Shown here: piece after piece, positions 42,192 to 50,920 of the stretch
Numbering within the stretch: the stretch's first letter is position 1
Layout: every line of letters begins with the position of its first letter
NCBI RefSeq assembly: GCF_000975135.1
Contig: NZ_BBRF01000001.1
Span: forward strand, 531,591-595,590
Source of the DNA: Demequina aurantiaca
Lineage (GTDB): Bacteria > Actinomycetota > Actinomycetes > Actinomycetales > Demequinaceae
Reading direction: 5' to 3'
DNA: 64,000 nt
The notes under the pieces: model-generated
Seen by the model: only the letters and a program-made list of their open reading frames with translations
Told to the model about the DNA's origin: nothing
The model's database searches: none
Made by a program: the position numbers and the translations under genes

Positions 42192-42398
42192 TTAAGCCAG
42201 GTGGCGCTGCTCCTGGGCGTCGGCGAGTAACTGCTGCACCTCGGCCTCACGGAAGCGGCGGTGACCGCCCAGCGTGCGAATCGAGGAGAGTTTGCCGACC
42301 TTGGCCCAGCGCGTCACGGTCTTCGGATCAACGCGGAAAATCGCGGCAACCTCGCTGGGCGTCAGGAGCTTCTCCGGCTCCTGGATCGTTTCTGCCAT
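42192..42398 (-). CDS. bldC: BldC-like MerR-type DNA-binding protein
   Basis: 68 residues, the length of Streptomyces BldC, with GAGGG 8 bp upstream of ATG 42398 (an adjacent ATG at 42401 is possible). The winged helix-turn-helix LLTPSEVAAIFRVDPKTVTRWAKVGKLSSIRTLGGHRRFREAEVQQLL is nearly identical to BldC. BldC binds direct repeats cooperatively and controls development genes; in non-sporing actinobacteria its targets are unclear. It is monocistronic with its own terminator. Confidence 0.93.
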   Translation of the reverse strand: MAETIQEPEKLLTPSEVAAIFRVDPKTVTRWAKVGKLSSIRTLGGHRRFREAEVQQLLADAQEQRHLA

Positions 42399-42615
42399 CA
42401 TTTTGTCCCTCAATCAGTCGTTGCCCTTGATGGGCTTCACACGTATTGAGACGGGTCAAGGCCCGGGCTATGACGCGGTTTCGGCAAGATTTCCTAAATA
42501 GTCGAATTGCCGGGAGTCGCATTGGGGGCCGTGGGCGTTGTAAAGTACGGGTTTAGGACTCAACCGTAGGGCGAGCGCGCACAGCGCAGTCCGCGAAGGT
42601 GGAAGGGACGGCGAC

Positions 42616-42807
42616 ATGGGACGCGGTCGTCAGAAGGCCAAAGACGCAAAGATTGCACGCGAGCTGAAGTACACGCCGCATGGTGCTGACTTGCGCGACC
42701 TCGAACGCGAGTTGATTCACAGCGATGCTGTGCGACCCGCCAAGGTCGAGGTAGCCGCCGAGGAAGATAACGACCCCTACGCCCGCTGGGCCAACGACGA
42801 GGACTGA
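42616..42807 (+). CDS. DUF3073 protein
   Basis: 63-residue small hydrophilic protein: MGRGRQKAKDAKIARELKYTPHGADLRDLERELI, then a charged middle and an acidic end with DPYARWANDED. This is the DUF3073 family, confined to actinobacteria and commonly next to purM and purF. Function unknown; the basic start and acidic end suggest an RNA- or protein-binding role. ATG follows a GGAAGGGACGG leader. Its stop is followed at once by a strong RNA fold. Confidence 0.9.
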   Translation: MGRGRQKAKDAKIARELKYTPHGADLRDLERELIHSDAVRPAKVEVAAEEDNDPYARWANDED

Positions 42808-42808
42808 G

Positions 42809-42887
42809 TTCCTGTCCGGAGCTAGTCGCTCCGACTTTGATTACTCCTGCTGAGTACGTGCCGACAGGAATTCCAGTTCTGACTGGA
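42809..42887. other. Three-way-junction fold plus hairpin between DUF3073 and purM
   Basis: Outer stem TTCCTGTC (42809-42816) pairs with GACAGGAA (42863-42870). It encloses a 6-bp hairpin CGGAGC/GCTCCG (42817-42833, loop TAGTC) and a 5-bp hairpin TACTC/GAGTA (42842-42856, loop CTGCT). A further hairpin TCCAGT/ACTGGA (42872-42887, loop TCTG) follows. It begins 2 nt after the DUF3073 stop, in the 141-bp gap between convergent genes. Confidence 0.6.
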
Positions 42888-42948
42888 GTGGAGTCTGCGC
42901 GGTTCGGTTCCCCGCGCCTATCGAGGTCGTCGCCCGGCCAAGGTGCCG

Positions 42949-44055
42949 CTAGGCCCGGTAGGCCCCGCTCAGGTAGACCGATCCGCCGTCGACGCCCTTG
43001 GCGCCCTGAATAACGTCGGGGCCGCCAACGCGCCCGTCCTCTGGGAGGACCTCGCCGAGCACCCAAGCGGGAACACCGGCAGCTGCGGACTGCGCGATGA
43101 GAGCGTCCGCGTCCTCGGCGGCCACGATTGCCACCATGCCCACTCCCATGTTCAGCGTCGACTCCAGGTCGTTCCATGGCACCTTGCCAGCGGACTGCAC
43201 CAGCGCGAAGATCGCGGGCAGATCCCAGGCGTCGCGCGCCACCGTCGCAGCGAGGCCGCGCGGAATGATGCGGGCCACGTTGGCCGCCAGGCCCCCGCCG
43301 GTGACGTGACTGAAGGCGTGCAAGCCAGCGTGGGCGGCCGCCATGTCGACGCAGAGCTGCGCGTAAATCCGGGTGGGCTCCAGGAGCTCCTCCCCTAGTC
43401 GCCGTCCCAGCTCGGGGATGTCCTGGTCGAGCGTCCAGCCGGCGTGCTTTACAACCGAGCGCACCAGCGAGTAGCCGTTCGAGTGCAGACCAGAGGCCGC
43501 CATGGCCACCACGACGTCACCCGCGGCTACCTTCTCGGGGCCCAGCAGTGCGTCCGCCTCAACCACGCCGATGGCCGCGCCGGCCACGTCGTAGTCGTCC
43601 GCGCCCATCACGCCCGGGTGCTCTGCCGTCTCGCCGCCGACCAGCGCGGTGCCAGCCATCTGGCAGCCTTCCGCGATGCCGCGCACAATGTCCGCGATGC
43701 GCTCCGGCACTACCTTCCCGCACGCGATGTAGTCGGTCATGACCAGGGGCTTTGCGCCGCACACCACAATGTCGTCGACCACCATAGCCACCAGGTCCTG
43801 GCCGATGGTGTCGTGCACGTTCATCTGCTGGGCGATCACGATCTTGGTGCCCACGCCATCGGTGGACGAGGCCAGCAACGGGCGCTTGTACGACTTCAGG
43901 GCAGAGGCGTCGAACAGTCCGGCGAAGGCTCCCACGCCTCCGAGCACCTCGGGGCCGTGAGTCTTGGCTACGGCACCCTTCATGAGCTCGACGGCCTTGT
44001 CGCCAGCGTGAGTGTCGACACCGGCATCGGCGTACGTAATTCCGTCGGCGGTCAT
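42949..44055 (-). CDS. purM: Phosphoribosylformylglycinamidine cyclo-ligase (AIR synthase)
   Basis: 368 residues from ATG 44055, which overlaps the purF stop (ATGA). It closes FGAM to AIR with ATP in purine synthesis. AIRS signature TDGVGTKIVIAQ, DLVAMVVDDIVVCGAKPLVMTDYIACGK, GGETAEHPGVM, GLHSNGYSLVR and HVTGGGLAANVARI are all intact. The upstream open frame to 44145 is inside purF and not used. Confidence 0.96.
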   Translation of the reverse strand: MTADGITYADAGVDTHAGDKAVELMKGAVAKTHGPEVLGGVGAFAGLFDASALKSYKRPLLASSTDGVGTKIVIAQQMNVHDTIGQDLVAMVVDDIVVCGAKPLVMTDYIACGKVVPERIADIVRGIAEGCQMAGTALVGGETAEHPGVMGADDYDVAGAAIGVVEADALLGPEKVAAGDVVVAMAASGLHSNGYSLVRSVVKHAGWTLDQDIPELGRRLGEELLEPTRIYAQLCVDMAAAHAGLHAFSHVTGGGLAANVARIIPRGLAATVARDAWDLPAIFALVQSAGKVPWNDLESTLNMGVGMVAIVAAEDADALIAQSAAAGVPAWVLGEVLPEDGRVGGPDVIQGAKGVDGGSVYLSGAYRA

Positions 44056-45527
44056 CGAGCTACCTCTTCCTTTTGAACCATGAGCAAGTGGCGGGCGTCC
44101 ACGGGCGGGTCGATGCTGTAGTCGCCGGTGAAGCACGCGGTGCACAGCCGATCCTCGGCCTGCTGGGTTGCGGCGACCATGCTGTCTAGCGAGATGTACC
44201 CCAAGGTATCCGCGCCAATTTGCTCCCGCAGTTCCTCGAGACTGTGCTCGACGGCAGCGAGCTCACCGCGCGTAGGGAAGTCAATGCCAAAGAAGCACGG
44301 CCACTGCACGGGCGGCGCGGAGATGCGCACGTGAACCTCGGCGGCACCCGCTTCACGGAGCATCGCGATGATGGCGCGCTGGGTGTTGCCGCGCACGATG
44401 GTGTCGTCGACCACGATCAGGCGCTTGCCCTCAATGACCTCGCGCAGCGGGTTAAGTTTGAGGCGAATGCCCAGCTGGCGCAGGGTTTGCGATGGCTGGA
44501 TGAACGTCCGGCCTACATACGCGTTCTTCATCAGGCCCTGCGCGAAGGGGATGCCCGACTCTTGGGCGTAGCCCACGGCGGCCGGGGTGCCAGATTCGGG
44601 CACGGGAATGACCAGGTCCGCCTCGACCTGATGTTCGCGCGCTAGCGCCCGGCCCATCTCGAGTCGCGCCGCGTTGATGGACCGGCCGTTGATGGTGGTG
44701 TCCGGGCGGGCGAGGTAGACGTACTCAAAGATGCATCCACGGGGCGTAGCCTCCGCGAATCGGAACGACTGCACGCCATCGGCGTTGATCACCAGCAACT
44801 CGCCTGGCTCGACCTCGCGCTCAAAGGCTGCACCGACGATGTCGAGCGCAGGCGTCTCGGACGCCACGACCCAACCACCCGAGGGAAGCTTGCCGAGCTG
44901 CAGGGGACGCACACCGTGTCGATCGCGCGCCGCGTAGAGCGTGTCCTCGTCCATGAACGCGAAGCAGAACGCACCCTCAATCTGGGGAAGCAGCTCCAGC
45001 GCAGTCTCAGCGAGCGTGCCCTGATTCTTGTCGCCCAACAACGCCGTGACCACCGCGGTGTCGGTCGCCTTGCCGCCGCTGAGTTTGTTGCGCGCCGCTT
45101 CGCCTTGGCGCTCGCCCAGCAGTTCAAGCAACTGCGCCGTGTTGGTCAGGTTGCCGTTGTGTCCCAGCGCGACGGTGCCGTGCGCTGTGGGCCCGAGCGT
45201 GGGCTGTGCGTTCGCCCACGTGGAGGCCCCGGTGGTCGAATAGCGTGCGTGGCCGACTGCAATGTGGCCGGTGAGCGCCTCGAGCGCACCTTCATCGAAG
45301 ACCTGCGAGACCAACCCCATGTCCTTAAAGACCAGGATCTTGTCGCCGTCCGTTGTCGCGATTCCCGCTGACTCTTGGCCGCGGTGCTGCAGCGCGTAGA
45401 GCCCAAAATACGTGAGCTTGGATACCTCTTCGCCGGGTCCGTAGACGCCAAAGACGCCACACGCGTCCTGCGGGCCCTTCTCGCCGGGCAGGAGGTCGTG
45501 GTTCAGGCGTCCGTCACCGCGAGGCAT
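44052..45527 (-). CDS. purF: Amidophosphoribosyltransferase
   Basis: 491 residues, the first committed step of purine synthesis: PRPP plus glutamine to phosphoribosylamine. The N-terminal glutaminase nucleophile is Cys23 in DACGVFGVYG after a 22-residue propeptide, as in Bacillus-type enzymes. The PRPP motif RLIVVDDTIVRGNTQ and the Fe-S-type cysteines (VQWPCFFG, DRLCTACF) are present. Start ATG overlaps the upstream gene's stop (TGATG), and the stop overlaps purM. Confidence 0.96.
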   Translation of the reverse strand: MPRGDGRLNHDLLPGEKGPQDACGVFGVYGPGEEVSKLTYFGLYALQHRGQESAGIATTDGDKILVFKDMGLVSQVFDEGALEALTGHIAVGHARYSTTGASTWANAQPTLGPTAHGTVALGHNGNLTNTAQLLELLGERQGEAARNKLSGGKATDTAVVTALLGDKNQGTLAETALELLPQIEGAFCFAFMDEDTLYAARDRHGVRPLQLGKLPSGGWVVASETPALDIVGAAFEREVEPGELLVINADGVQSFRFAEATPRGCIFEYVYLARPDTTINGRSINAARLEMGRALAREHQVEADLVIPVPESGTPAAVGYAQESGIPFAQGLMKNAYVGRTFIQPSQTLRQLGIRLKLNPLREVIEGKRLIVVDDTIVRGNTQRAIIAMLREAGAAEVHVRISAPPVQWPCFFGIDFPTRGELAAVEHSLEELREQIGADTLGYISLDSMVAATQQAEDRLCTACFTGDYSIDPPVDARHLLMVQKEEVAR

Positions 45528-46018
45528 CAGGTGGGGTCTCCATTCGGGCGTTCTTTGGGTGGGGACTCTGGAATAGAGAGGTCTGTGTCTGCGGTCGCAT
45601 CGTCGCCTACGGCGCGCTCGACGTCGTCGGCCGATGCATCGGAGCCAGCCACGGCATCGGCCGCAGCTTCTCGCGTGGCCACCTTCTCCGTGACGATGGC
45701 ATCCTGCGGGAACAGCGGGCCGTCGGCCTGGTTTTTGAGGGGCTTGTCGAGGCGCGTCGCGATGACGCCGGCGAAGAGACCGCCGATGACCGCGAATCCC
45801 AGACTCAACAGCACCATGACGATGCCACGGCCCGCGCCGGTCGAGTTGGGCAGCACCGCTCCAAGCACGATTCCGAGCACGACTCCAATGCCGACACCCG
45901 TGCCGATCATGCGGCCAACTCGGGGGGCGTGGCGGATCGCCGCAGGTACGGCAGTGCGTCGCAATTCCTCGTTTGAGGGGACTGCCTTGGCCTGGTCGGG
46001 GGTGGGTGCGTCACTCAC
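45527..46018 (-). CDS. Small membrane protein upstream of purF
   Basis: 163 residues if started at GTG 46018 (SDAPTPDQAKAVPSNEELRRTAVPAAIRHAPRVGRMIGTG); a GTG at 46081 would add 21 residues. Two hydrophobic helices (VGIGVVLGIVLGAVLP and GIVMVLLSLGFAVIGGLFAGVIA) form a hairpin, with an acidic Ala/Asp-rich tail. It resembles proteins found beside purF in other actinobacteria. Function unknown. The tail encodes two GCATCGGCC words in different frames (ADA and ASA). Confidence 0.72.
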   Translation of the reverse strand: MSDAPTPDQAKAVPSNEELRRTAVPAAIRHAPRVGRMIGTGVGIGVVLGIVLGAVLPNSTGAGRGIVMVLLSLGFAVIGGLFAGVIATRLDKPLKNQADGPLFPQDAIVTEKVATREAAADAVAGSDASADDVERAVGDDATADTDLSIPESPPKERPNGDPT

Positions 46019-46109
46019 GGGGTTAAGTCTAGGCGGTGCGCCTCCAAGCGACGAACCGGGCGGCACCACAGCGAATGACACCAGTGCCTTCCGAGTGGTG
46101 GCTCCGCCC

Positions 46110-47066
46110 TTATCCCTTACTCGAACCCGCCAGAAGGCCCCTGACGAAGTACCGCTGCAGGCTGAAGAACACGATCAACGGGATGATCATCGAGATGAAC
46201 GCTGCGGGCGGAACCAGGTAGGCGTACTGACCGTAGTCGCCGGCCAGATTGGAGATCGGATACGTCAGCGGATACGTGTCTGCGGACCCAAACACTGCGG
46301 AGACGAGCAGGTCATTCCATACCCACAGGAACTGGAAGATCGCGAGGGACGCGATCGCCGGTAAAGAGAGCGGGATGATGATCCTGAAGAAGATCTGCGT
46401 GTGGCTCGCGCCGTCCACTCGAGCGGCCTCAAGCACCTCACGCGGAATGTGCGACACAAAGTTGTGCAGCAGGAACACCGCGAGCGGGAGCGCGAAGATC
46501 GTATGCGCTATCCATACGCCAGAGAACTGGCCCGCTAGCCCTAGGTTCTCCGGGCCGAGCAGCTTCAGCAACGGGATCAGCGCCAACTGCAAGGGGACCA
46601 CTTGCAACGCGAAGATGAGAACGAACAGGAAGGCCGAACCCCGGAATGGGATCCACGCAAAGGCGTAGGCCGCCATCATTCCGAGGACGAGCGGGAAGAC
46701 CACCGCCGGCACAGTGACAACGATCGAGTTGAAGACATACTCAAGAAGCGGCGGAGCGGTTGAGTTGTCGCCAAAGGAGTCAAACAACACCTGGTTGAAG
46801 TTGCCGAACGTTAGGTCACCATCGGCCATCACCGTCCACCACGCATCGGTGCGGTAACGGCTGCCAGGTACGAGTGACGTCATGAACAACGCCACCGTAG
46901 GAATAGTCCACAGCATGGCGATGATCATGGCCGCCGCGGTGGCCCACGGAGAGGTGAGGCGCTCTTTGGCCTTCCGTGCGGCGGCATTGCCGCGAGAGAC
47001 TCTGGTTCCGCCCTTCTTGGGGTTGTCGTCCTCGACCGGTCGCTGGGGAGGCATCGTGACACTCAT
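46110..47066 (-). CDS. Sugar ABC transporter permease, MalG/AglG type
   Basis: 318-residue CUT1-family permease. Six hydrophobic segments; the EAA loop is EVLEAARVDGASHTQIFFRIIIPLSLP, which docks on the ATPase (normally MsiK, encoded elsewhere). The basic N-terminus includes a RKAKERLTSPWATAAAM stretch. Its start overlaps the previous permease's stop (TGATG), so the two are strictly coupled. Together with the 47066 and 48225 products it forms an oligosaccharide importer; AglG-like features suggest alpha-glucosides. Confidence 0.9.
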   Translation of the reverse strand: MSVTMPPQRPVEDDNPKKGGTRVSRGNAAARKAKERLTSPWATAAAMIIAMLWTIPTVALFMTSLVPGSRYRTDAWWTVMADGDLTFGNFNQVLFDSFGDNSTAPPLLEYVFNSIVVTVPAVVFPLVLGMMAAYAFAWIPFRGSAFLFVLIFALQVVPLQLALIPLLKLLGPENLGLAGQFSGVWIAHTIFALPLAVFLLHNFVSHIPREVLEAARVDGASHTQIFFRIIIPLSLPAIASLAIFQFLWVWNDLLVSAVFGSADTYPLTYPISNLAGDYGQYAYLVPPAAFISMIIPLIVFFSLQRYFVRGLLAGSSKG

Positions 47067-48139
47067 CAGTGATTCTCCTTCACCTTGTTGAGGGATCGCA
47101 CGTTGTAGATCACGATCGGGATGACGAACACGAAGAGGATCACAGCGAGCGCCGCACCGAGTGGCTCACGACCCTCAACAAAGCTGAGTACATACATGCG
47201 GTTGGCGACCACGTCGGTGCCGTCGCGTCCCTGCGTGACGGTACGGACGATGTCGTAAACCTTCAGCGCCATGATGGTGATAGTTGTCAGCACCACCACG
47301 ATGGTGCTGCGGATCGACGGAATGGTGATGGACCAGAATCGCTGCCACGCATTGGCGCCGTCCAGCGACGCGGCCTCGTTCATCTCGACCGGCACACCCT
47401 TGATCGCGGCCGACAGAATCACCATGGCAAATCCAGTCTGAATCCAGACCAAGATAATGATCAGCCAGAACGTATTCCAGGGATTGTCTGTCAAGAAGTT
47501 GTACGGCTCTAGACCCACCAGGCTGCGTAGCGCGTTGAGCATTCCCGTCTGCTCGCCGACCTGGTTGTAGTCGTACATGATGTTGCCCCAGATGACCGAG
47601 GCGCCCACGAGCGAGATCGCCATCGGCATGAACACCAGGGACTTCAGGACCTTCTCGCCCTTCGCGCGGTCAATGAACACTGCGTAGGCGAGCCCGAATC
47701 CGGTGGAAAGCAGCGGCACCAAGACCATCCAGACGAAGGTATTGATGACGGTTCGGAGCGTCGACGGATCGGTGAAGGCAAAGCGGTAGTTGTCGAGACC
47801 GACGAACTGCATGACAGTCGTGTAGATGCCGGTGTCAGGGTCAGCCTCGTTGGAGACGTCGTTGAACGACAGCCAGGTGGTACTCAGGGCGGGATAGACC
47901 AGGCCGATCCCGAGGAGCAACAGCACTGGAGCGATCAACACAATCAGCGTGACTTTGTCGCGCCCACGGCCCTTGACCAGGTCCGCGCCGTACATGATCA
48001 GCAACACGATCGCGATAAACACGACGATCGCGATGCCTGCCATCAGCAGGTTCTGCCCCTGGGTAGCCCAAAAATCCGCCCCGAGACCGGAGGTCGGCAA
48101 CACTCTCGATGCGGCGATCTGCATCTCCATCGGCACCAT
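47066..48139 (-). CDS. Sugar ABC transporter permease, MalF/AglF type
   Basis: 357-residue CUT1 permease with a long N-terminal part and about eight hydrophobic segments. EAA motif EMNEAASLDGANAWQRFWSITIPSIR. The large periplasmic loop and LVFMPMAISLVGASVIWGNIMYDYN match AglF/ThuF-type permeases for disaccharides. It follows the binding protein after an 85-bp gap holding a stable hairpin, expected to lower permease expression relative to binding protein. Confidence 0.9.
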   Translation of the reverse strand: MVPMEMQIAASRVLPTSGLGADFWATQGQNLLMAGIAIVVFIAIVLLIMYGADLVKGRGRDKVTLIVLIAPVLLLLGIGLVYPALSTTWLSFNDVSNEADPDTGIYTTVMQFVGLDNYRFAFTDPSTLRTVINTFVWMVLVPLLSTGFGLAYAVFIDRAKGEKVLKSLVFMPMAISLVGASVIWGNIMYDYNQVGEQTGMLNALRSLVGLEPYNFLTDNPWNTFWLIIILVWIQTGFAMVILSAAIKGVPVEMNEAASLDGANAWQRFWSITIPSIRSTIVVVLTTITIMALKVYDIVRTVTQGRDGTDVVANRMYVLSFVEGREPLGAALAVILFVFVIPIVIYNVRSLNKVKENH

Positions 48140-48171
48140 TGCCGACTCCTTTCGTCACGTCAGGCAAGGCC

Positions 48172-48204
48172 GCCTGTGCCCCGCACTTGGTACGGGGCAC
48201 AGGC
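48172..48204 (-). terminator. Intra-operon attenuating hairpin
   Basis: 12-bp perfect stem GCCTGTGCCCCG/CGGGGCACAGGC, loop of 9 nt, between the binding-protein stop and the first permease start. It has no T-tract, so it may only stabilise or partly terminate the upstream mRNA. Confidence 0.75.
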
Positions 48205-48224
48205 AGCTACTTACCGCGGATGGA

Positions 48225-49610
48225 TCAGGGCCAGGAGTTTTCGATATCCGTGAGGACCGTGTTCAGCGGGGTACCACTGACATAGTCATTCATCCCGGTC
48301 CAGAACGAGGACGCTCCCACCACTGCGGGCATCAGGTCCGATGCGTCGAAGCGGAAGATCGTGTCTTCTCCCTGGAGGATTTCAATCGATGCCTGTCCGA
48401 TGGGGCTGGAAGCGTTGGCGGGATCGAGGCCCTTGTTGGCAGAGATGACTCCACCGATGGAGACTCGCTCATTCGCCCACGTGTCCGAGGAAAGGAAGGT
48501 CTGCAGAGCGACCGTCTCGGGCTTGTCGTTGAATGCTGCGACGAACTCGCCACCGCCGGTAACGGCTGCTGGGTCGTCGGCATTCACGTTCGGCGTCAGG
48601 AAGGCCCAAATGTCACCATCCTCGGCAACGGTGGTGCCCTCCGGCCACTGGGCCTCGTAGAACGACGCCTGGTGGTGAAGCGAGCAGGATCCGTTGAGGA
48701 TCTCGAGTCCCGCTTCTTGGAACGCGGTGTCGACGATCGAAGCCGAGTCTCCCAGTCCTCCGTTGACGTAGTCGGCGTTGAGCGCGACGTCGCCAAAGGA
48801 CTCGAAGGCTTGGGTAATCTCAGGTGACGTGAAGTCGAGGTCTCCCGCGACCCACGCATCGTAGGCATCGGGTCCTGCCTGGCGAAGGACGAGGTCCTCA
48901 ATCCAGTCCGTACCCGACCAGCCGGTTGCGGTGCCGGATTCAAAGCCGATGCACCAGGGCTTGTAGTTGGGGCCAGGGCCACCGTTGTCCGCCATGGTCG
49001 CCGTGAGGTCCATCAGCTCGTCCCACGTCGTGGGAACCTCGTAACCATTCTCGGCGAACTCCGTGGGTGAGTACCAGACCCACCCTTTGACCGAAGCCAT
49101 CAGCGGCGACGCGTAGAACGTCGTGCCCACAGTGCCGTAGTTCTTCCAGTCAGGTGACCAGAACTCGTCGACGTTTGCGGACACAGCATCGGGCGCGGGA
49201 ACAACCGCACCCGTACCGACCACGCGCTGCAACAATCCTGGTTGCGGAATGATCGCCAGGTCAGGGGCATTTCCACCCTCGACGCGAATGTTGATCTCGG
49301 TCTCAAACTCATCTGAGCCGTTATACGTGACGGCCACGCCGGTGCATTCCTCGAAGGGCACGAGCGACTCGGTGAGCTGCTCCGCCTCAACGCCCGAGAT
49401 GGTCCCGTACAACTCGACGGCCGCACCATCAAAGGTGCCGTAGTCGCCGTAGTCTTCACAACCGGCCGCCATCGTGGCGCCTCCGCCATCACTGGTCGCG
49501 CCGCCGTCCGCGCTTGGAGTCGTTTCCGGGTCATCGCTGGATGAGCAACCGGCAATTAGGAGACCCGAAATCGCGGCAACCGCGACCAGGCCTACAGAAC
49601 GTCTTTTCAT
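48225..49610 (-). CDS. Sugar ABC transporter substrate-binding lipoprotein, AglE-like
   Basis: 461 residues from ATG 49610, chosen because a lipoprotein signal (GLLIAGC) starts there and GGAGG lies upstream; the long upstream frame is not protein-like. A Ser/Asp/Thr-rich linker precedes the cluster B solute-binding fold: VTYNGSDEFETEINIRVEGGNAPDLAIIPQPGLLQRV, GFESGTATGWSGTDWIEDLVLRQAGPDAYDAW. This pattern matches alpha-glucoside (AglE) binding proteins. A LacI-type site lies 103 bp upstream. Confidence 0.88.
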   Translation of the reverse strand: MKRRSVGLVAVAAISGLLIAGCSSSDDPETTPSADGGATSDGGGATMAAGCEDYGDYGTFDGAAVELYGTISGVEAEQLTESLVPFEECTGVAVTYNGSDEFETEINIRVEGGNAPDLAIIPQPGLLQRVVGTGAVVPAPDAVSANVDEFWSPDWKNYGTVGTTFYASPLMASVKGWVWYSPTEFAENGYEVPTTWDELMDLTATMADNGGPGPNYKPWCIGFESGTATGWSGTDWIEDLVLRQAGPDAYDAWVAGDLDFTSPEITQAFESFGDVALNADYVNGGLGDSASIVDTAFQEAGLEILNGSCSLHHQASFYEAQWPEGTTVAEDGDIWAFLTPNVNADDPAAVTGGGEFVAAFNDKPETVALQTFLSSDTWANERVSIGGVISANKGLDPANASSPIGQASIEILQGEDTIFRFDASDLMPAVVGASSFWTGMNDYVSGTPLNTVLTDIENSWP

Positions 49611-49712
49611 GAGCAACGTGCCTCCTCTTCGTTGAGTCGGACCTCCCCAGATCCCGGTAGGGATTCGACGAGGCAGTGCCTGAATCGCTGACGACGAATA
49701 CTCGCCAACCAT

Positions 49713-49724
49713 GCAAGCGGTTGC
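49713..49724. promoter_or_regulatory. LacI-type operator upstream of the AglE-like gene
   Basis: GCAAGCGGTTGC fits the LacI-family pattern GCAANCGNTTGC with a central CG. It lies 103 bp before the binding-protein start in the 246-bp leader. No cognate regulator is adjacent. Confidence 0.7.
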
Positions 49725-49856
49725 TTTCCACCGTAGGTACTTACTGCCCTGGTGGCAACACTTAAAGTGCGAAATGCACAATTGTTACCCAATCACGACA
49801 AACCTCACAGCGCTCCAGACTCAGACCGGACGCTCTCGTCGAGGCGCGTGCAATAG

Positions 49857-50918
49857 TTACTGGCCGTTGCGGACCAGTTCCAGCGCGACCTCGTCCCACC
49901 AGGCCCCGGCCGCCGGCCCACCATTGCACGTGCCGTCGGACTCGCCCGGCACCTTGGTCCATACCGTTGCGATCATGTGGTCGCCGCCAATCACCTCCGG
50001 AGCAACGCCGATGGCCCGGCCGCGCGGATTGCACCACTCGCCGTCTGATCCATTGCCGTTGCGCGAAGTGTCGACCAGGAATGGCAGCCCCACCCGGAGA
50101 CTCACCTGGTCCGCCCACGCCTGCTCGTCCGCGGTCGCGTTGTAGTTGGACGTGTTGGTCGCAAAGCCGGTGAGGTGCTCCGTGCCGACCATCCCAATGC
50201 GGTCGGCGGCCTCGGACACGCTCAGCCATGTGGAGTGGCCCACGTCGAGGAAGACCTTGGCCCCGGCATCGTCCAGCGCCTTGGCCGCGCCCGCGAGCAA
50301 GGCGACTCGATCGCCCTGGCCGTCGCAGTCGCCGAGCTGCGGGAGCGCGTCGGGCTCCAGGATCACCCAGGCGCCGCTACCCGCGATTGCTTCGCCGATG
50401 CTCGCGGCGAAGTCCAGGTACTGCTCCTCTGGCAGGCCGCCCGCACTGTAGAGACCGCAGTCGCGCCCGGGGATGGCGTAGAGCACGAACACCGGGATCT
50501 GGCCGGCCGCCTTGGCCCCCGCGGCCACCTGGGCCGCCTCACTTAGTGCCTCGCCGTTGTCACCGAGCCACGTCGCCGTGGGCTGATCCGCGAGCACCTT
50601 GAAGAGCGCGGCGTCGTCGACACGGCCCTCGTCCACTGCTCGCTGGTACGCGTCGTCTGCCTTCTTTGGCGCGTTAAAGAACGTTGCCGATGCTGGTGCG
50701 TCGTTGAGCATGCTGGCCTCCGTTGGGCTGGGGACGGGTGAACTACTAGGCGACGGCACGGCTGCGAGTGTGGCCGCCGGAGCGGTGGGTTCCGAGGGAG
50801 CTACGGCCGGCGCGGTGGGGTTGATTGGCTCCGGCTCGCTCGAGCACGCGGATAGGGCGAGCACCGTCGCCGCGGCAAGGGCGGCGAGCGCGTGATGCAC
50901 GCGAGGCGCGTGAGGCAC
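49857..50918 (-). CDS. GH6 cellulase/endoglucanase, lipoprotein
   Basis: 353 residues from GTG 50918, placed 2 bp after the upstream stop (TGA CC GTG), with a lipobox (ALSAC, Cys25) right behind it. A Pro/Ala/Ser linker to about residue 75 leads to the GH6 domain: signature 1 VFVLYAIPGRDC and signature 2 WVILEPDAL (catalytic Asp region), then NTSNYNATADE and DTSRNGNG...WCNPRGRAIG. It should hydrolyse beta-1,4-glucan with inversion at the cell surface. No carbohydrate-binding module. It is downstream of a sterol-carrier-like gene. Confidence 0.93.
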   Translation of the reverse strand: MPHAPRVHHALAALAAATVLALSACSSEPEPINPTAPAVAPSEPTAPAATLAAVPSPSSSPVPSPTEASMLNDAPASATFFNAPKKADDAYQRAVDEGRVDDAALFKVLADQPTATWLGDNGEALSEAAQVAAGAKAAGQIPVFVLYAIPGRDCGLYSAGGLPEEQYLDFAASIGEAIAGSGAWVILEPDALPQLGDCDGQGDRVALLAGAAKALDDAGAKVFLDVGHSTWLSVSEAADRIGMVGTEHLTGFATNTSNYNATADEQAWADQVSLRVGLPFLVDTSRNGNGSDGEWCNPRGRAIGVAPEVIGGDHMIATVWTKVPGESDGTCNGGPAAGAWWDEVALELVRNGQ

Positions 50919-50920
50919 GG

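Noticed and set aside
42809-42870. tRNA or tRNA remnant
   Set aside because: It has an 8-bp closing stem but only two short arms, with no T-loop motif, no anticodon-type seven-base loop and no D-loop pattern.
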